A stretch of DNA of 64,000 bases, taken from positions 611,255,065 to 611,319,064 of the forward strand of contig NC_081405.1 in the NCBI RefSeq assembly GCF_030272615.1, written 5' to 3'. Numbering within the stretch: position 1 is the first letter of the stretch; the number at the start of each line of letters is the position of its first letter. A program made the translations under genes and the position numbers. Below are positions 23,947 to 35,470 of the stretch, one piece after another. The stretch comes from Cryptomeria japonica. Its lineage: Eukaryota > Streptophyta > Pinopsida > Cupressales > Cupressaceae. Below the pieces are notes generated by a model. It was not told the origin of the DNA and did no database searches. It saw only the letters and a program-made list of their open reading frames with translations.

Positions 23947-25153
23947 TGTAAAGCGGAAAATCGAACCCTAGGTGTTCCCCCCACTCCAAGGAGAGAGAAA
24001 GGAGGTCACTAGGGTTGGCGGTTTTCACTTAGGAGAGACTTTACATTCAAAAGAGGGGTTGAAACTCACAAGATCCAATCCCACACAATGCAAAATTGAA
24101 TTCTAAATGAGTTTCAAGGGTTGAGACAGCAAGGATACCCTCTTTTCTAAAGAATGTAGATAGAAGGATTGAACTAGGAGTGCATGTAAAGTAAGAAAGA
24201 TTCACTTATAAACGGAGATAGGGATACGGGATGAAGCTATGGACCTGAAATTAGTAGTAAAATGTCGAGACGATGTTGTTCTACAAATTGGAGTGAAAGT
24301 TGATGGGATGATGGCACTCGGAGTGCACACAGTCCTCCGAAAAATCTGCGAAACAAAGGGGGAATCTGTTTGTCTCTGCACAAGGATTCTAGATCTTCAA
24401 TTACAGTCGCATACCTGCAACCTACACACAAAAAAGAGAGGATGATTGGGGGGTTAGGGATTAGGGGTTTGCCTTTAGGTCAAACCCCAGTTTTGGAATT
24501 AACCAAGAAATGAGAATGTTGTAAATGTAAATGTTTGTAATGTAATCAAGTACTGATACCTTGTTGTAAGAATGTTTGTATTCTTACATGCGAAGGTGTA
24601 ATGATGTGGTATGTTATATGTTGTAGGTGATCTCCTCTTCAATGGTTGAATCCTTGTCTTGAATGCAACACCTAGCCTTGAATGGAGACCTAGAATGCTC
24701 AATTGCTTGAAGGAATGCTTGAATGCTTGAATGTTTGAATGTTTGCCTATCGCTTCCGCCTCTTGCACACATATGTTTTTTCCTCCTTTTTTTCTTACTA
24801 CCCTTTCTGGGAGGGGAAATGTAGTTTATATACTTGTTAATTAGGGTTAGGAGACTGATTTTTTGAACCTTAGGCCGACATAGGAACATTATTTTCTGAA
24901 TTGCAAACTTAAAGACCCGATGCCCAACAAGAGACCAGGCCCAAAATAGGGCCAGGGACCAGGGCGTTGGGCGCCATGGTCCCACCTCCCGGGATAGCAG
25001 GGTGCAAGGAGGATTAGGCCAAGGTGCAAAAATATGCAGTTTTTGATGTTGTAAACAGGTTTCGGGGTTTCCATTCAGGTTCAACATTGTGCCGCCATCG
25101 TGAAGACCCAAATGCAGTCAAAATTGCAAGTGTCGCAATTTTAGGATGCTACA
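23947..25153 (-). repeat. LTR 2 (middle LTR) of the Gypsy-like array
   Basis: 1207 bp, nearly identical to LTR 1 and lacking the 31-bp duplication seen in LTR 3. No target duplication flanks it; it passes directly into interiors on both sides, with a primer site on its left and a polypurine tract on its right. This is what a hybrid LTR from unequal crossing-over would look like. Confidence 0.95.
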
Positions 25154-25169
25154 TTTAGCCCCCACTTTT

Positions 25170-25870
25170 GTGGGAGTATAAGCATACACCCATACTTCTG
25201 GTAAAGTACAAGGAAACAACATTGAAAGACTTTCACCACGTCAAGGAGGCAAGATACACCAAGCCCCCAGTGGACTAAGGGTCTTACGACTTCGATTGAC
25301 AAAGTAAAAGGGAAGATCACGCGGGAGAACCATGACTGTCAGTACTAAGGCTCCCTCACTATGAGTCGTGCAAGAAAAATATCAAAAATTTTCAAGGCAA
25401 AGCTAAATTTGCCAAGAAATTTTCAAGTATCTTGAAGAGATATGAACAAGGTGTATGCCCCCCTACGTTAAAGCGATCGCACACGCCTCATCGGGGGTGA
25501 TTTCTTTAAGGTAGTGAGACACATAAGAAATGAGAAGGTAAAGGAGCACGTTATCACAAGGATTTAGCTCCCAAGTGTGAGATAAGACCAAGGATAATAG
25601 ACACAAAACACAAAGCACAAGGTGACTTTACTTTCCTTGGGGTCAGTATGCTGTATGATAATTCATGTATACCATATGTATGTATGCATAATTGTTCATC
25701 ATTCCCCAATCAAGGAAGGTCACCTAGAAGAAGGGAACACATGTGTCTTTTGAGTCAACATGAGAGAGACCAAAAGAGATCTCAATGCTTTGCATCATCC
25801 TCAAGTAGACAACACTAAGGAAAATGAATAGAGGAATGGGAATAACACATAGAAGAAGTAACAAAAGAGA
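25170..25870 (-). other. Non-coding 3' part of interior 2
   Basis: Copy of 18746-19446. No pol domains visible. Confidence 0.7.
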
Positions 25871-28800
25871 TCAAGAGAGGAGGAGAGAGTCTGCTATGCT
25901 AATGAACTAGTCTAGCACGTCATCCACCCCCCAATCTTGTTGATCAATATTTCGGGAAGGCATGAAACACGCTAGAGGAGGAGCATCCAACACAGCAGAT
26001 GGAGCTGTCACAAGATCCAAACAAGGGCTATGTTCATGTTCCAAGCCATGCTGTTCTTGTCTAGGAGCTAGGATAAGTGCTTTAGAAAGTTCATTAGATA
26101 AATGGTTATCAACATCAACATATTCATATTCACTATCAGAATGAAGAGGAGTAACATTTTCATCATGAATAACATTTTCATCTATATCATCATCAAGATT
26201 TATAAAAAGAGGATCTTTAACTCGCACAGGATCAAGACCATCATGCATCTTATGTTTAGGAGATTTTGGCTCAATTTTTGGCTGAGGAGAAAATGCAATA
26301 ATACTAGCTGAAGGTGTTTTTGGGGATTGCAAAGTTTGAGAAGCAGTTGCACAAGCTCTAAGATGACTCTTTCATCAGCGTTCACGTGCAGAATGATTTC
26401 ATCTAGTCTTAGTAGGAAGTTCAGAAGATTGAGGAGGAGGAATGTTCTCGTCCTTATCACTTGGGTGTTTGGGTTGTGGTCTCTTAGGTTGGACAATAGG
26501 AGAAGAGGAAGGTCTCTTCTCTCTATAAGAGGAAGGAGGAGGAACCGCTCCATATAAAGGAGGAATATCTGGTTTAGGAAGAAGACCAAGTCCATCATGA
26601 CAAGGAGATATAGGTCTACCTTTAGAAATTTTATTAGACATAGTCACATCCATAGGGATGGGTTGGGAATCCTCTTGAGGAACAACATTAGTTTTATCTT
26701 TCAAAGGAAGAACTTCCTTCTGAAGAATGATAGGAATATCAAGTTTGGGTGTTCTAGATTCACTTAGAGATAGGATCATATCTTTTTTCCACTTTTGATA
26801 AGATTTGAAAAGATGATCACTTTGTGATGGAAGAGATTGAAATTGTTTAGGCCAAAAATAATCAATAGGAACGCTAGAAGTTCTTTTAGCTGGTTTGAAG
26901 AGACTATGATTGACAGTAACAACTTCACCATTATGGGGAAATTTCAAACATTTGTGAATAGGAGAAGCAATAGCTTTCATGGAAGATAACCAAGGATAGC
27001 CTAGCTTCACACAAAATTGTTTGGATGATGGAATAATAGCAAAGCTTACATCAAGGGATTTGTTATGGACCTCAATAGGTAATGTAATAGAACCAATTGC
27101 AGGAGAAGAAAATGCATCAAATAATTTCACAACCACATTTGTTTTGTCATAGATCACTTGATTCAATTGCAAAGTAAAAAGAAATTCTTCAGTAATGATA
27201 TTAACCATACAAGAAGGATCAATAAGCATGCCACAGTAAGGTGTATTCTTGACTTTTGCAACTATATATAAAGGACCATCGGGTGCCCTGATAGTTTCAC
27301 TAGAATCAAATGTGATGGAAGGCTCTTTAGGGATTTTCTGCTACTCTACAAAGTTAATCACATTCGGAGTCATAGACACAAGACTATTAGGTGAGAAAGA
27401 GGAATCATTAGTCTCAATCACATTAGAGGTATGAGAAGGTAATGGATCAGTAAAAATCTTAAGATTTTGGTTAGGAGGAGCTACAGATGTGTTGCCTTTA
27501 TCATTCACACCTGAAACAGAGATAGTATTATTATCAATCAAATCTTGAATTTTACCCTTTAAAGCAAAACATTTTTCAGTATCATGCCCAGGTTGACAAT
27601 GAAATTGACAAAAAGATTTGTTATCAAAATAGGGTGAATTAATCTTTGTAGGATCGATTTGCTTTATAGGAGGGAGAGTAAGCACATTTTGTTCCAATAA
27701 CTTATTCATAATACTATGCAATGATTCATTCAAAGGAGTAAACTTTCTTTCTTTCTTGAAAAACTTAGAAATAGGAGGCACACCTGATGCTGCATTCACA
27801 TTGTTGTTGGTGATGTTTTCATTTAACTTAATGAACTCTCTGTTCAGTTTAAACTTCCCAAATGGTTGTTGACTACTATCACCATTATCACTCGGAGCCA
27901 TAGGATTTGCTTGTTCCATTTTACTCACAGTCAGTTGATAATTGTGAAGAGTTGCACACAACTGTTGGAAAGAAGTAAACTCAGAAAACAAAAGGTTTTC
28001 TCTAATATCTTTTTGTAAATTAGAAATAAATATTCTTTGAATATCATTGTCAGGTACTGGAAAAGAAATTTGAGCACACAAATGCTTATATCTACCAATG
28101 AAATCAGTCACTTTTTCTTTAACACCTTGTTTACAATGCATTAAATCAATCAAAGTAACTTTAGGACTTATATTGTTTTGAAATTGTTGAATAAAAGCAT
28201 TTGCAAGTTTTTGGAAAGAAGTAATAGAATAGGAAGGCAACGAGCAATACCATTGTAGAGCCTTATCTCTTAATGTTCTAGTAAACAGTTTTGCAAGCAA
28301 CCTTTGGTCATGAGCAAAATCAGTACATATTGTTTGAAAGGTCTTAACATGTGTTAGAGGATAGCTCGAACAATGTCAAGAGAAAGTGGGCTTGCAACAT
28401 CAAATGTGGGCACACTAAACTTCAATTGATTCATAGAAGCAATTTGTTGCTGTAAAGAAGAGACAGTTTGTGCAAGATTGTTAATGTTATTGAAAGAAGG
28501 TATTGATTGAGAGTAAGGTGGCGGGACACTATGATAGTTAGTCATAGGAGATGATTGGAAAGAAGGAACACTACAAGGAGGAATGGAATGGTTAAATGAA
28601 TTGCCCCCTTGCGTCATGTTCATTTGTGGAGATGTAATAGGGACACTCATTGAAGGAATGAATGAAGAAGTCAGATTGAATGAAGGGAGAGGGTTAATTG
28701 AAGAAGAAGGATTGCCCCCATGACTAGTGATCATAGGTGGAATGTTTTGTATTGAGGTAGTCATTATGTTTGATGTAAAAGTAGGTATACTAGCAATAGA

Positions 28801-29238
28801 AGTTGTTAAAGGAATAGAATGATTGACTTGAGTAGGAGGTTGTGTATAACCTAAAGTTTCGGCACAACTCTTCATAGGCATCACATTCAAATCCATGATG
28901 TGTGCAATACCACGCAAAATATCAATTCCATTCTTATCACTCTAAACCATACGTTTTAGACCCTCAATTAAGGAAAGAGCTTGACTACTGGGGTATTCTT
29001 GAGACATCCATTGCTGAAAATCATCAAATTGGTTATCCAATTTCGAAAGTTGTTCTATAGAAACCTCATGGAGAGCTTCTTCATCATTAAGAGGATTAGA
29101 GGAATTACCCATGTCCTCATTAAAAAGACCATTCAAATTAGGTTCCATCTCCTCAGTAATTAAACCTTGGAAAGACTTAATTCTAAGGCTTCGTCTAACG
29201 GGAATAGTGTAAGTAGGGCTTATTGTTGTAAAACTCAT
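25871..29238 (-). pseudogene. Gypsy-like Gag-protease polyprotein, copy 2
   Basis: Same organisation and same stops and frameshift as copy 1, shifted by 6424 bp. Differences from copy 1 that I can see include single substitutions near 25988, 26047, 26824 and 27332; two of them change residues in the C-terminal tail (Met/Val and Arg/His), and one (Lys/Gln) lies after the protease-like domain. Sharing of every disabling mutation shows that the element was already dead, or at least already carried them, when the interior was duplicated. Confidence 0.85.
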
Positions 29239-30370
29239 GCACTAAAGAGAGAGAGAAGATTTAAGCTATTAACTGCAATCATGACAATCTCCCAAAATTT
29301 CAGAAAAAAATGTCAGGGACTGTGGCGAACGGAGTGCACACAGTCCTCGCAACTTTTTTTGAAATTTCTAGGGATGAAAGTTATGGTGATTTTAAAGCTA
29401 ATCTAAAAAAATTGAGTGATTTTACGATATGTAGATAGGCCAAATTAAAGTTGCAATCTCAAAATTTAACCCTACCAAGATTGTTGAAAAATGTAAAATT
29501 TGAATTTTGAAAAAGAGAGGGGAACTGAAATTTTGAATTTTATGGTTTTAAAGGGAATACTAAAAGCAATGCAGGCTTTGAAATTTAAAAGTTGACTCAA
29601 TTTCATGCAAAATTCAATTTTGAAAGTGGAAATCAAGGTTGTTGCAATTAAACATTTAATTTCAAAAGTCACAAACTGCAAAAATTTGAATAAAGCACTG
29701 AAATTTCGAATGAATGCCAACACACTTTTCAGATTTAGGACAGTAAGAAATACAATTTTAACACAAATTTCAATTTCAACAATTTTTGAATGATTAAAAG
29801 CCTTAATCCAAGCAATCACTAGACCAACTTTGACTTTAATTTTGAAAGTGTTAGAATTGATGAAATCAGCCAAGATTCTGGATTTTAGCAAAAAAATGTA
29901 GTAAGATCTAGCTCCCAAAATTTTGGAAAAATGTCGGGGACAATGGCGCTCGAGGTGCACACGGTCCTCGCAACTTTTTTCAATTTTTTCAAGGATGAGA
30001 GATATTGTGATTTTGTTGCAGAATCCAAAGTTACAGCCGATTTGGAGGTGTTTTGATCAGTGAAATCATCGGTCAAAGGTTGATACAAGAGAGTTTTAAA
30101 AATTAGGGTTTTAACACTTAACCACTTAATTTTCAGAATTAAAGCACAAATATGAATTGACAATTTGCAATAGAAGGGTAGATCTGAAACAAGCATTAAC
30201 AATTAAACATTCCACAAGCTCAATTACTAAAAAGAAAATTTAGGGTTTTTATGTAATTAACCTCTAAAATTTGCAAAAGATCAAACATGGAAATGTAATT
30301 AAGGAAGCAAATTTTTCAGATCTAACCATGAAAAATCAGAATTAGGATGTTCACGTCAGGTTCACCAAAA
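29239..30370 (-). other. 5' leader of interior 2 with GTGCAC hairpin repeats
   Basis: Copy of 22815-23946 with about two substitutions. Hairpin cores lie at 29334-29339 and 29955-29960. Confidence 0.6.
30349..30367 (-). other. Candidate primer-binding site of the Gypsy-like element
   Basis: On the minus strand TGGTGAACCTGACGTGAAC begins three bases after the LTR end. The TGG start fits pairing with a tRNA 3' CCA. It is not the Met-tRNA site used by the Copia elements here, and I cannot name the tRNA. The identical site in the other interior is 23925-23943. Confidence 0.6.
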
Positions 30371-31608
30371 TGTAAAGCGGAAAATCGAACCCTAGGTGTT
30401 CCCCCCACTCCAAGGAGAGAGAAAGGAGGTCACTAGGGTTGGCGGTTTTCACTTAGGAGAGACTTTACATTCAAAAGAGGGGTTGAAACTCACAAGATCC
30501 AATCCCACACAATGCAAAATTGAATTCTAAATGAGTTTCAAGGGTTGAGACAGCAAGGATACCCTCTTTTCTAAAGAATGTAGATAGAAGGATTGAACTA
30601 GGAGTGCATGTAAAGTAAGAAAGATTCACTTATAAACGAAGATAGGGATACGGGATGAAGCTATGGACCTGAAATTAGTAGTAAAATGTCGAGACGATGT
30701 TGTTCTACAAATTGGAGTGAAAGTTGATGGGACGATGGCACTCGGAGTGCACACAGTCCTCCGAAAAATCTGCGAAACAAAGGGGGAATCTATTTGTCTC
30801 TGCACAAGGATTCCAGATCTTCAATTACAGTCGCATACCTGCAACCTACACACAGAAAAGAGAGGATGATTGGGGGGTTAGGGATTAGGGGTTTGCCTTT
30901 AGGTCAAACCCCAGTTTTGGAATTAACCAAGAAATGAGAATGTTGTAAATGTAAATGTTTGTAATGTAATCAAGTACTGATACCTTGTTGTAAGAATGTT
31001 TGTATTCTTACATGCGAAGGTGTAATGATGTGGTATGTTATATGTTGTAGGTGATCTCCTCTTCAATGGTTGAATCCTTGTCTTGAATGCAAAACCTAGC
31101 CTTGAATGGAGACCTAGAATGCTCAATTGCTTGAAGGAATGCTTGAATGCTTGAATGTTTGAATGTTTGCCTATCGCTTCCGCCTCTTGCACACATATGT
31201 TTTTTCCTCCTTTTTTTCTTACTACCCTTTCTGGGAGGGGAAATGTAGTTTATATACTTGTCAATTAGGGCTAAGAGACTGATTTTTCTGACCTTAGGCC
31301 GACATAGGAACATTATTTTCTGAATTGCAAACTTAAAGACCCGATGCCCAACAAGAGACCGGGCCCAAAATAGGGCCAGCGACCAGGGCACTAGGCACCA
31401 TGGTCCTGAAGGACCGGGGCACTGGGCACCATGGTCCCACCTCCTGGGACAGCAGGGTGCAAGGAGGATCAGGTGAAGGTGCAGAAATATGCAATTTTTG
31501 ATGTTGTAAACAGGTTTCAGGGTCTCCATTCAGGTTCAACATTGTGCCGCCATCGTGAAGACCCAAATGCAGTCAAAACTGCAAGTGTCACAATTTTAGG
31601 ATGCTACA
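30371..31608 (-). repeat. LTR 3 of the Gypsy-like array (5' LTR in coding orientation)
   Basis: 1238 bp. The first 267 bp (window order) match LTR 1 exactly; about 25 substitutions, mostly in the last third, and a 31-bp tandem duplication near 31400-31436 distinguish it. GGATG follows at 31609-31613. Confidence 0.95.
31249..31256 (-). promoter_or_regulatory. Candidate TATA box of the Gypsy-like LTR
   Basis: The minus strand reads TATATAAA about 350 bases inside the 5' LTR (coding orientation). Equivalent sites are at 18401-18408 and 24825-24832. Placement fits a U3/R boundary, but no start site can be seen. Confidence 0.5.
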
Positions 31609-31635
31609 GGATGCTTCATGACATGTCATAGAGGA

Positions 31636-31644
31636 TATAAAAAA
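31636..31644 (+). promoter_or_regulatory. Candidate TATA box of the solo LTR
   Basis: TATAAAAAA lies downstream of the tandem-repeat U3-like part once the nested array is removed. AATAAA-containing sequence (GTAAATAAAGTC) follows near 31880. Confidence 0.4.
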
Positions 31645-32464
31645 CCCAATGGGCATTTTGTAAGGATCAACTGCATTGGGGTTGTTGGACATGTTAGTTC
31701 CACAAAAATAAACTTCTTTGTAATAACAATTGGAAGATCATTTTCCTGTCATCTTCTCAGAGCTTTGTTTTCTGTTGTAAACATGGCTTAAATCCTTAAG
31801 TGCTAATTTAGATAGGGTAAATGTGGGTTTTCCTTGTTTTCTGATTTCCAGGTTGCATTCGTGCCAAGCTTGGCTCTGTAAATAAAGTCACCTTTTGTAC
31901 TCTTGTTTTTTGTTTGTGTTTCACATTTGTGAGCATGGCTTTGTCTTGACTCTCCATCATGGGATTCGCATGACCATTGGAGGTTGTCAAGAAGAGCCAG
32001 CCATGTATAGTAGAGTTCTATATGTAGGAGACCAGGGAATGGCGATGGTCATTTCAGCAGACTGGCCCTAGGAAAGCTTAATGATAGCCCAACTAGGTAT
32101 CAATGACCGAGAATAATCACTTACAAGGTAGACTAGAGACTAGGCTATTAGCCTCTGACCAGGAGAAGATGGGATCAAAGGGAGAGAAGATCCAAGCATG
32201 AGGAGGAAAACAACTTAGTAGAAGTTGTAGGTGTAATCCATGGTAGAGCAAACCCTGCAAGGTGTCTAGTGAGGTCCAGTGAATTAGTGAGTTGGTGGAT
32301 TTATGCAAGTGAATTCACAAATATCAGAGTATCAAACCTCAGTAGTGAGGACCTAGAGTGGATTAGGGGAATACAGAGAGGAGCATTCCCAGTTTAGGCT
32401 AGGAAGAAAGCCTTGGAGTGAGTCAAGCTGACTCAAGCAATCTAGGGTCTTCCCTATCAGTTGG

Positions 32465-32739
32465 TGCCCTAAATTTCAAGGGTTGGTTCTCCTTGGGTTG
32501 ATGCCCTAAAAATTGTAAACTATTGTTTATTGTGACACTGGATTGGAGCAGTAGACTCTAGCATCTATTCTCATTGAGGTTTTTCCCACATTGGGTTTTC
32601 CTTGCATATTTTGTGTTTTGGTTTGATTTGTGTGTATGTATGTTCTTAATTGATTTACAGTTTTGGTATTTGCACACATAATCAAAAGTTCTAAAATACA
32701 CTGATTCACCCCCCTTTTAGTGTCCATTTGTGTTCTTCA
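32465..32739 (+). repeat. 3' LTR of the Copia element, distal piece
   Basis: 275 bp matching the end of the 5' LTR from its CCTAAAGTTTAGAGG-like tract to TTCTTCA. It completes the LTR broken at 16814. Confidence 0.85.
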
Positions 32740-32898
32740 AACCACTCATAATTTAGTTGCCTAATTTAACCTAGGCAAGGATGAAATTTCCTCTAATAAG
32801 GACACTAAGGATGAGGAGTTTCATGTGGAAGAGGAAGAATAAGAGAAACACTTCAAGGAGGAAATGGAAGAGGAGAGTGAATCCTTGGAGGATAGGGA
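32740..32898 (+). pseudogene. Unknown degenerate ORF, part 2 of 3
   Basis: Continuation of 6127-7145 after the Copia insertion. It encodes a run of Glu/Asp/Lys-rich residues (KDEEFHVEEEE and EEMEEESESLED) broken by a TAA/TAG. The solo LTR at 32899 interrupts it again. Confidence 0.45.
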
Positions 32899-33960
32899 TG
32901 TTAGCTCCTGGAGACAACTGAGACAGGTAGGGGTGAATTAGTTGTCTAATAAATTTAAACCAAAAACAACTTAATCAACTTTCTGCCTAATACCGGTGAA
33001 ACAATCTTTTATACCAGTGGACAATTTTATCAGATAATTTGCAATACCGGTAAATATTAATTCATGAGACAAAAAAACAAAGTCATCCACAACACATAAC
33101 ACCAATATTTGTACGTGGAAACCCTGTAAGGGGAAAAACCATAGTAGGAAACCTTACCCACAATCAGATAATACTACTATAGATAGTAAGTGTATACAAA
33201 TGGGGTCTGCACATGCAGAAAGGCCAAGCACCTAGACCTCACTACTCAAACACAAAAAAGGAGTCACACTGACTACAATTGGATGGTTAAATCCAATAAG
33301 GATGTACTGCTCAAAATAGCATCTTCATATGCTTGATTCAGTACCGGTGTAGTTCTGACATGCTTTCACAAAACCTTCCTTCACCTTCAAATGATGTCTG
33401 CGTGTATAGCTTTGCTTATTCTCACATATACCTTCACAAAAATCTTCTTCGCATTCCCTTACCGATCTTACAAATAAGATCTTATATTTATATCATAAAC
33501 CAAGACCAATTTTAGTAGGTTGTCTCTACAAGATATTACAATAAAATCATTTTACAAATAAATTAATGCCCGATGCAATAACCAATTCAACATGTCGGCT
33601 TAATGCATTTACAACAACAAGAAGTCATCTCCATAGCATGTCATGTTGATCTGGAAAAGATAAACCTATCGATGTATAACCTGGACCTATTTGTCGGTAA
33701 CAGTAAATATGCAAATACGAATATACCAATAAACAAAATTCCAAGACAAGGTGTCCACACAATGTCTTTGATATAACCAAGTGTTTTCCATGCCCTTCCA
33801 AGTGTCGGTGATCATTATATCCTGTCGATGTACCAGATACCAGTGAATGTGCATAAGTCATTTGCTTGCCAGTGAATGTTGCTGATTCTCCAAAGTGCCA
33901 GAGTTGATAAATGTTAGTAGGTGTTGACATCAATGATAAAACCATACCAAAATACCAACA
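32899..33960 (-). mobile_element. Solo LTR (1062 bp, minus strand)
   Basis: On the minus strand it starts TGTTGGTATTTTGG and ends GCTAACA. A perfect duplication AGGGA flanks it (32894-32898 and 33961-33965). It has no primer site, polypurine tract or coding interior. Its start resembles other LTRs in the window (TGTTGG...CATTGATGTCAA) but the body differs, and it is rich in ACCGGT-like words. Confidence 0.85.
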
Positions 33961-34390
33961 AGGGAGGATTATGTCCTGGTTTCCCCACCCCATAACTCTC
34001 TAGATGACATTGATATGGTACCCTACTCCTAGGATTCACCCCTTGGTGTGGGAAAGGAAAACACTAGGAAGATGTAGGAATGGATCATTAATCTACAAGT
34101 TAGGGTAATGAACCTTGAGGCATAAATTGAAGAGTATAAGAAGGGATTTCACAAAATGGGAAACTCCTTAAGCTCTTTGTGTGCCATCACCGATGGAATT
34201 ATGAGGAAAGGAGCTATGCGATATGTTTCTAGATAGAGTAGGATAAAAAAGAAAGTTATGAATCTATCAAAGCAAGGCACACTAAGTGACAAAGATAAAA
34301 ATGAGTAGAAAATTCCCTTGGACATCTGGAATGAACAAATGCAGAGACTAGAGAAAAACTAGAACCTCTTTAGGGAAGATTAAGCAATTT
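33961..34390 (+). pseudogene. Unknown degenerate ORF, part 3 of 3
   Basis: The reading resumes after the AGGGA duplication (DYVLVSPPHNSLDDIDM, then KENTRKM). A stretch that could form a short coiled coil follows (VMNLEAQIEEYKKGFHKMGN), and then a basic region (SRIKKKVMNLSKQG). TAG stops break it at Gln-like positions. The end is near 34390. The family is unknown to me; together with parts 1 and 2 it would exceed 500 codons. Confidence 0.45.
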
Positions 34391-34600
34391 CTTTGTTATT
34401 TTTTGTTGTAGATGATATCTAGTATAGTTAGGCATAGGTGTTATAATGAAGCTCTTTTGAATAGGCATGCGTGTCATTTACTTCAAAATTTTATTGAAAC
34501 TATTTTCTCTACACTATTTATGGACTCTTTATGTCTAGTTATTTGTAGATATACTTTAGGTAGAATGTGTCTTGATTAGAATAGTATGTTTAGTTATATG
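34391..34600 (+). other. Short unassigned interval
   Basis: About 200 bp with no recognisable motif between the unknown ORF and the next LTR. Confidence 0.4.
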
Positions 34601-35455
34601 TATTGGCCTATTTGTCATTGTTGTCATTGATGTCATGAATGTTTCATATTATACAACATGTATGTATGTGATCCAATTTGGAAAGTATGCTTCATTATCC
34701 TATCATGAATGCACAATTTTGAGGTCAGGTATGTTGTGTTACCGAAAGCTACTTTTGGGTCTCGTCTTATCCAAATATGGTGTCAACACTCATTTCAAGA
34801 TGAGTTTAGATCTAGTCTATCCGGATACACTGATTAGTGTAACCCTCTATTCTACTTGTTGCTAGAAGTCGACACCACATGAAGTTACCCAGTTGTTATT
34901 GTGTGTGGTTAAGTCTGATCTCATCCATTCTGACTAAACCGACCTAATAGTCAAATGATGCGGATATATATTACCAAGAATATTATATATTAGATGAAAT
35001 GGTTGTTGAAAACAAACTATTTGTGTACTATATGTGAAAATATTGTAGTTGTGTATTGTGTGCAAATCAAATATAGTGAATTTATAACATAGCGTATGTA
35101 CTTCAAGGGAATTGTACTCTATGCATCTATTGGATGCAATTACAATAGTTCAATTTTGTATACCTTATAATCTGGCTATAAGCCCTCTTTTGTATATTGG
35201 ACAAAGAGTACCGGTAATGAGCCACCTCTTTTGTACTATTTAACTGGTTGCATATTACACTTTTCCTAAGAGCATCATCTCTCCATGTCTTTTCCTATAT
35301 TGGGTTTTCCACTTACAAATCTGGTGTTACGTGTTATGCCTTTATTTTGTTTATTGCATTTAAATTATGTTATGTTATTGGTTAATTAAATGTTTAAATA
35401 AGTTCAAGGGAATACTAATTCACCCCTCCCCTCTCAGTATTTTGGTTATTCAACA
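34601..35455 (+). repeat. 5' LTR of a gag-only Copia fragment
   Basis: The 3' boundary is firm: CAACA at 35451-35455 is followed at once by a Met-tRNA primer site. The 5' boundary at 34601 (TATTGGCCTATTTGTC) is inferred from resemblance to other LTR starts here and could be off. No second copy exists in the window. Confidence 0.6.
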
Positions 35456-35456
35456 T

Positions 35457-35470
35457 TTGGTATCAGAGCC
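35457..35470 (+). other. Primer-binding site (Met-tRNA type)
   Basis: TTGGTATCAGAGCC, two bases after the LTR end. Confidence 0.85.

Larger units (their letters stand above)
17523..31608 (-). mobile_element. Gypsy-like gag-pro element in a three-LTR, two-interior tandem array
   Basis: Structure in window order: LTR (17523-18729), interior, LTR (23947-25153), interior, LTR (30371-31608). The repeat period is exactly 6424 bp. A perfect target duplication GGATG lies outside the array at 17518-17522 and 31609-31613 and not between the units. LTRs begin TGTAAAGC and end GCTACA on the plus strand. Coding direction, primer site, polypurine tract and TATA box all read on the minus strand. Each interior encodes Gag and a retropepsin-like domain only; no RT, RNase H or integrase was found, so the element is non-autonomous (compare the TR-GAG class). 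Assignment to Gypsy/Ty3 comes from the Gag type. Confidence 0.92.
16815..32459 (+). mobile_element. Solo LTR (about 1.55 kb), itself split by the Gypsy array
   Basis: Excluding the nested array and one copy of its target duplication, the pieces 16815-17522 and 31614-32459 form a 1554-bp unit. It starts TGGTGTAGG, ends CCCTATCA, and is flanked by a perfect 5-bp duplication GTTGG (16810-16814 and 32460-32464). TG...CA ends, a TATA-like box and AATAAA after it support an LTR on the plus strand. No internal retroelement sequence accompanies it, so it is a solo LTR from intra-element recombination. No other copy of this LTR is in the window, so identity as an LTR rests on ends, duplication and layout. 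Confidence 0.72.
7146..32739 (+). mobile_element. Full-length degenerate Copia LTR retrotransposon, with nested insertions in its 3' LTR
   Basis: The element runs 5' LTR (7146-9269), PBS, gag-pol (9343-14497), polypurine tract and 3' LTR (14911-16814 plus 32465-32739). Removing the 15.6-kb insertion at 16815-32459 restores a continuous LTR of about 2.2 kb. The flanks GACCA (7141-7145) and AACCA (32740-32744) match at four of five bases, consistent with an old target duplication. LTR divergence is high, with many substitutions and indels. The Gag organisation (N-terminal UBN2-like region, one zinc knuckle, a coiled-coil stretch, then a second cluster of CCHC knuckles) together with the long LTRs suggests a SIRE/Maximus-like lineage; that placement is an inference. 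Confidence 0.88.

Noticed and set aside
34572..34865. 97-codon plus-strand frame
   Set aside because: Falls across the presumed start of an LTR and has no family motif.
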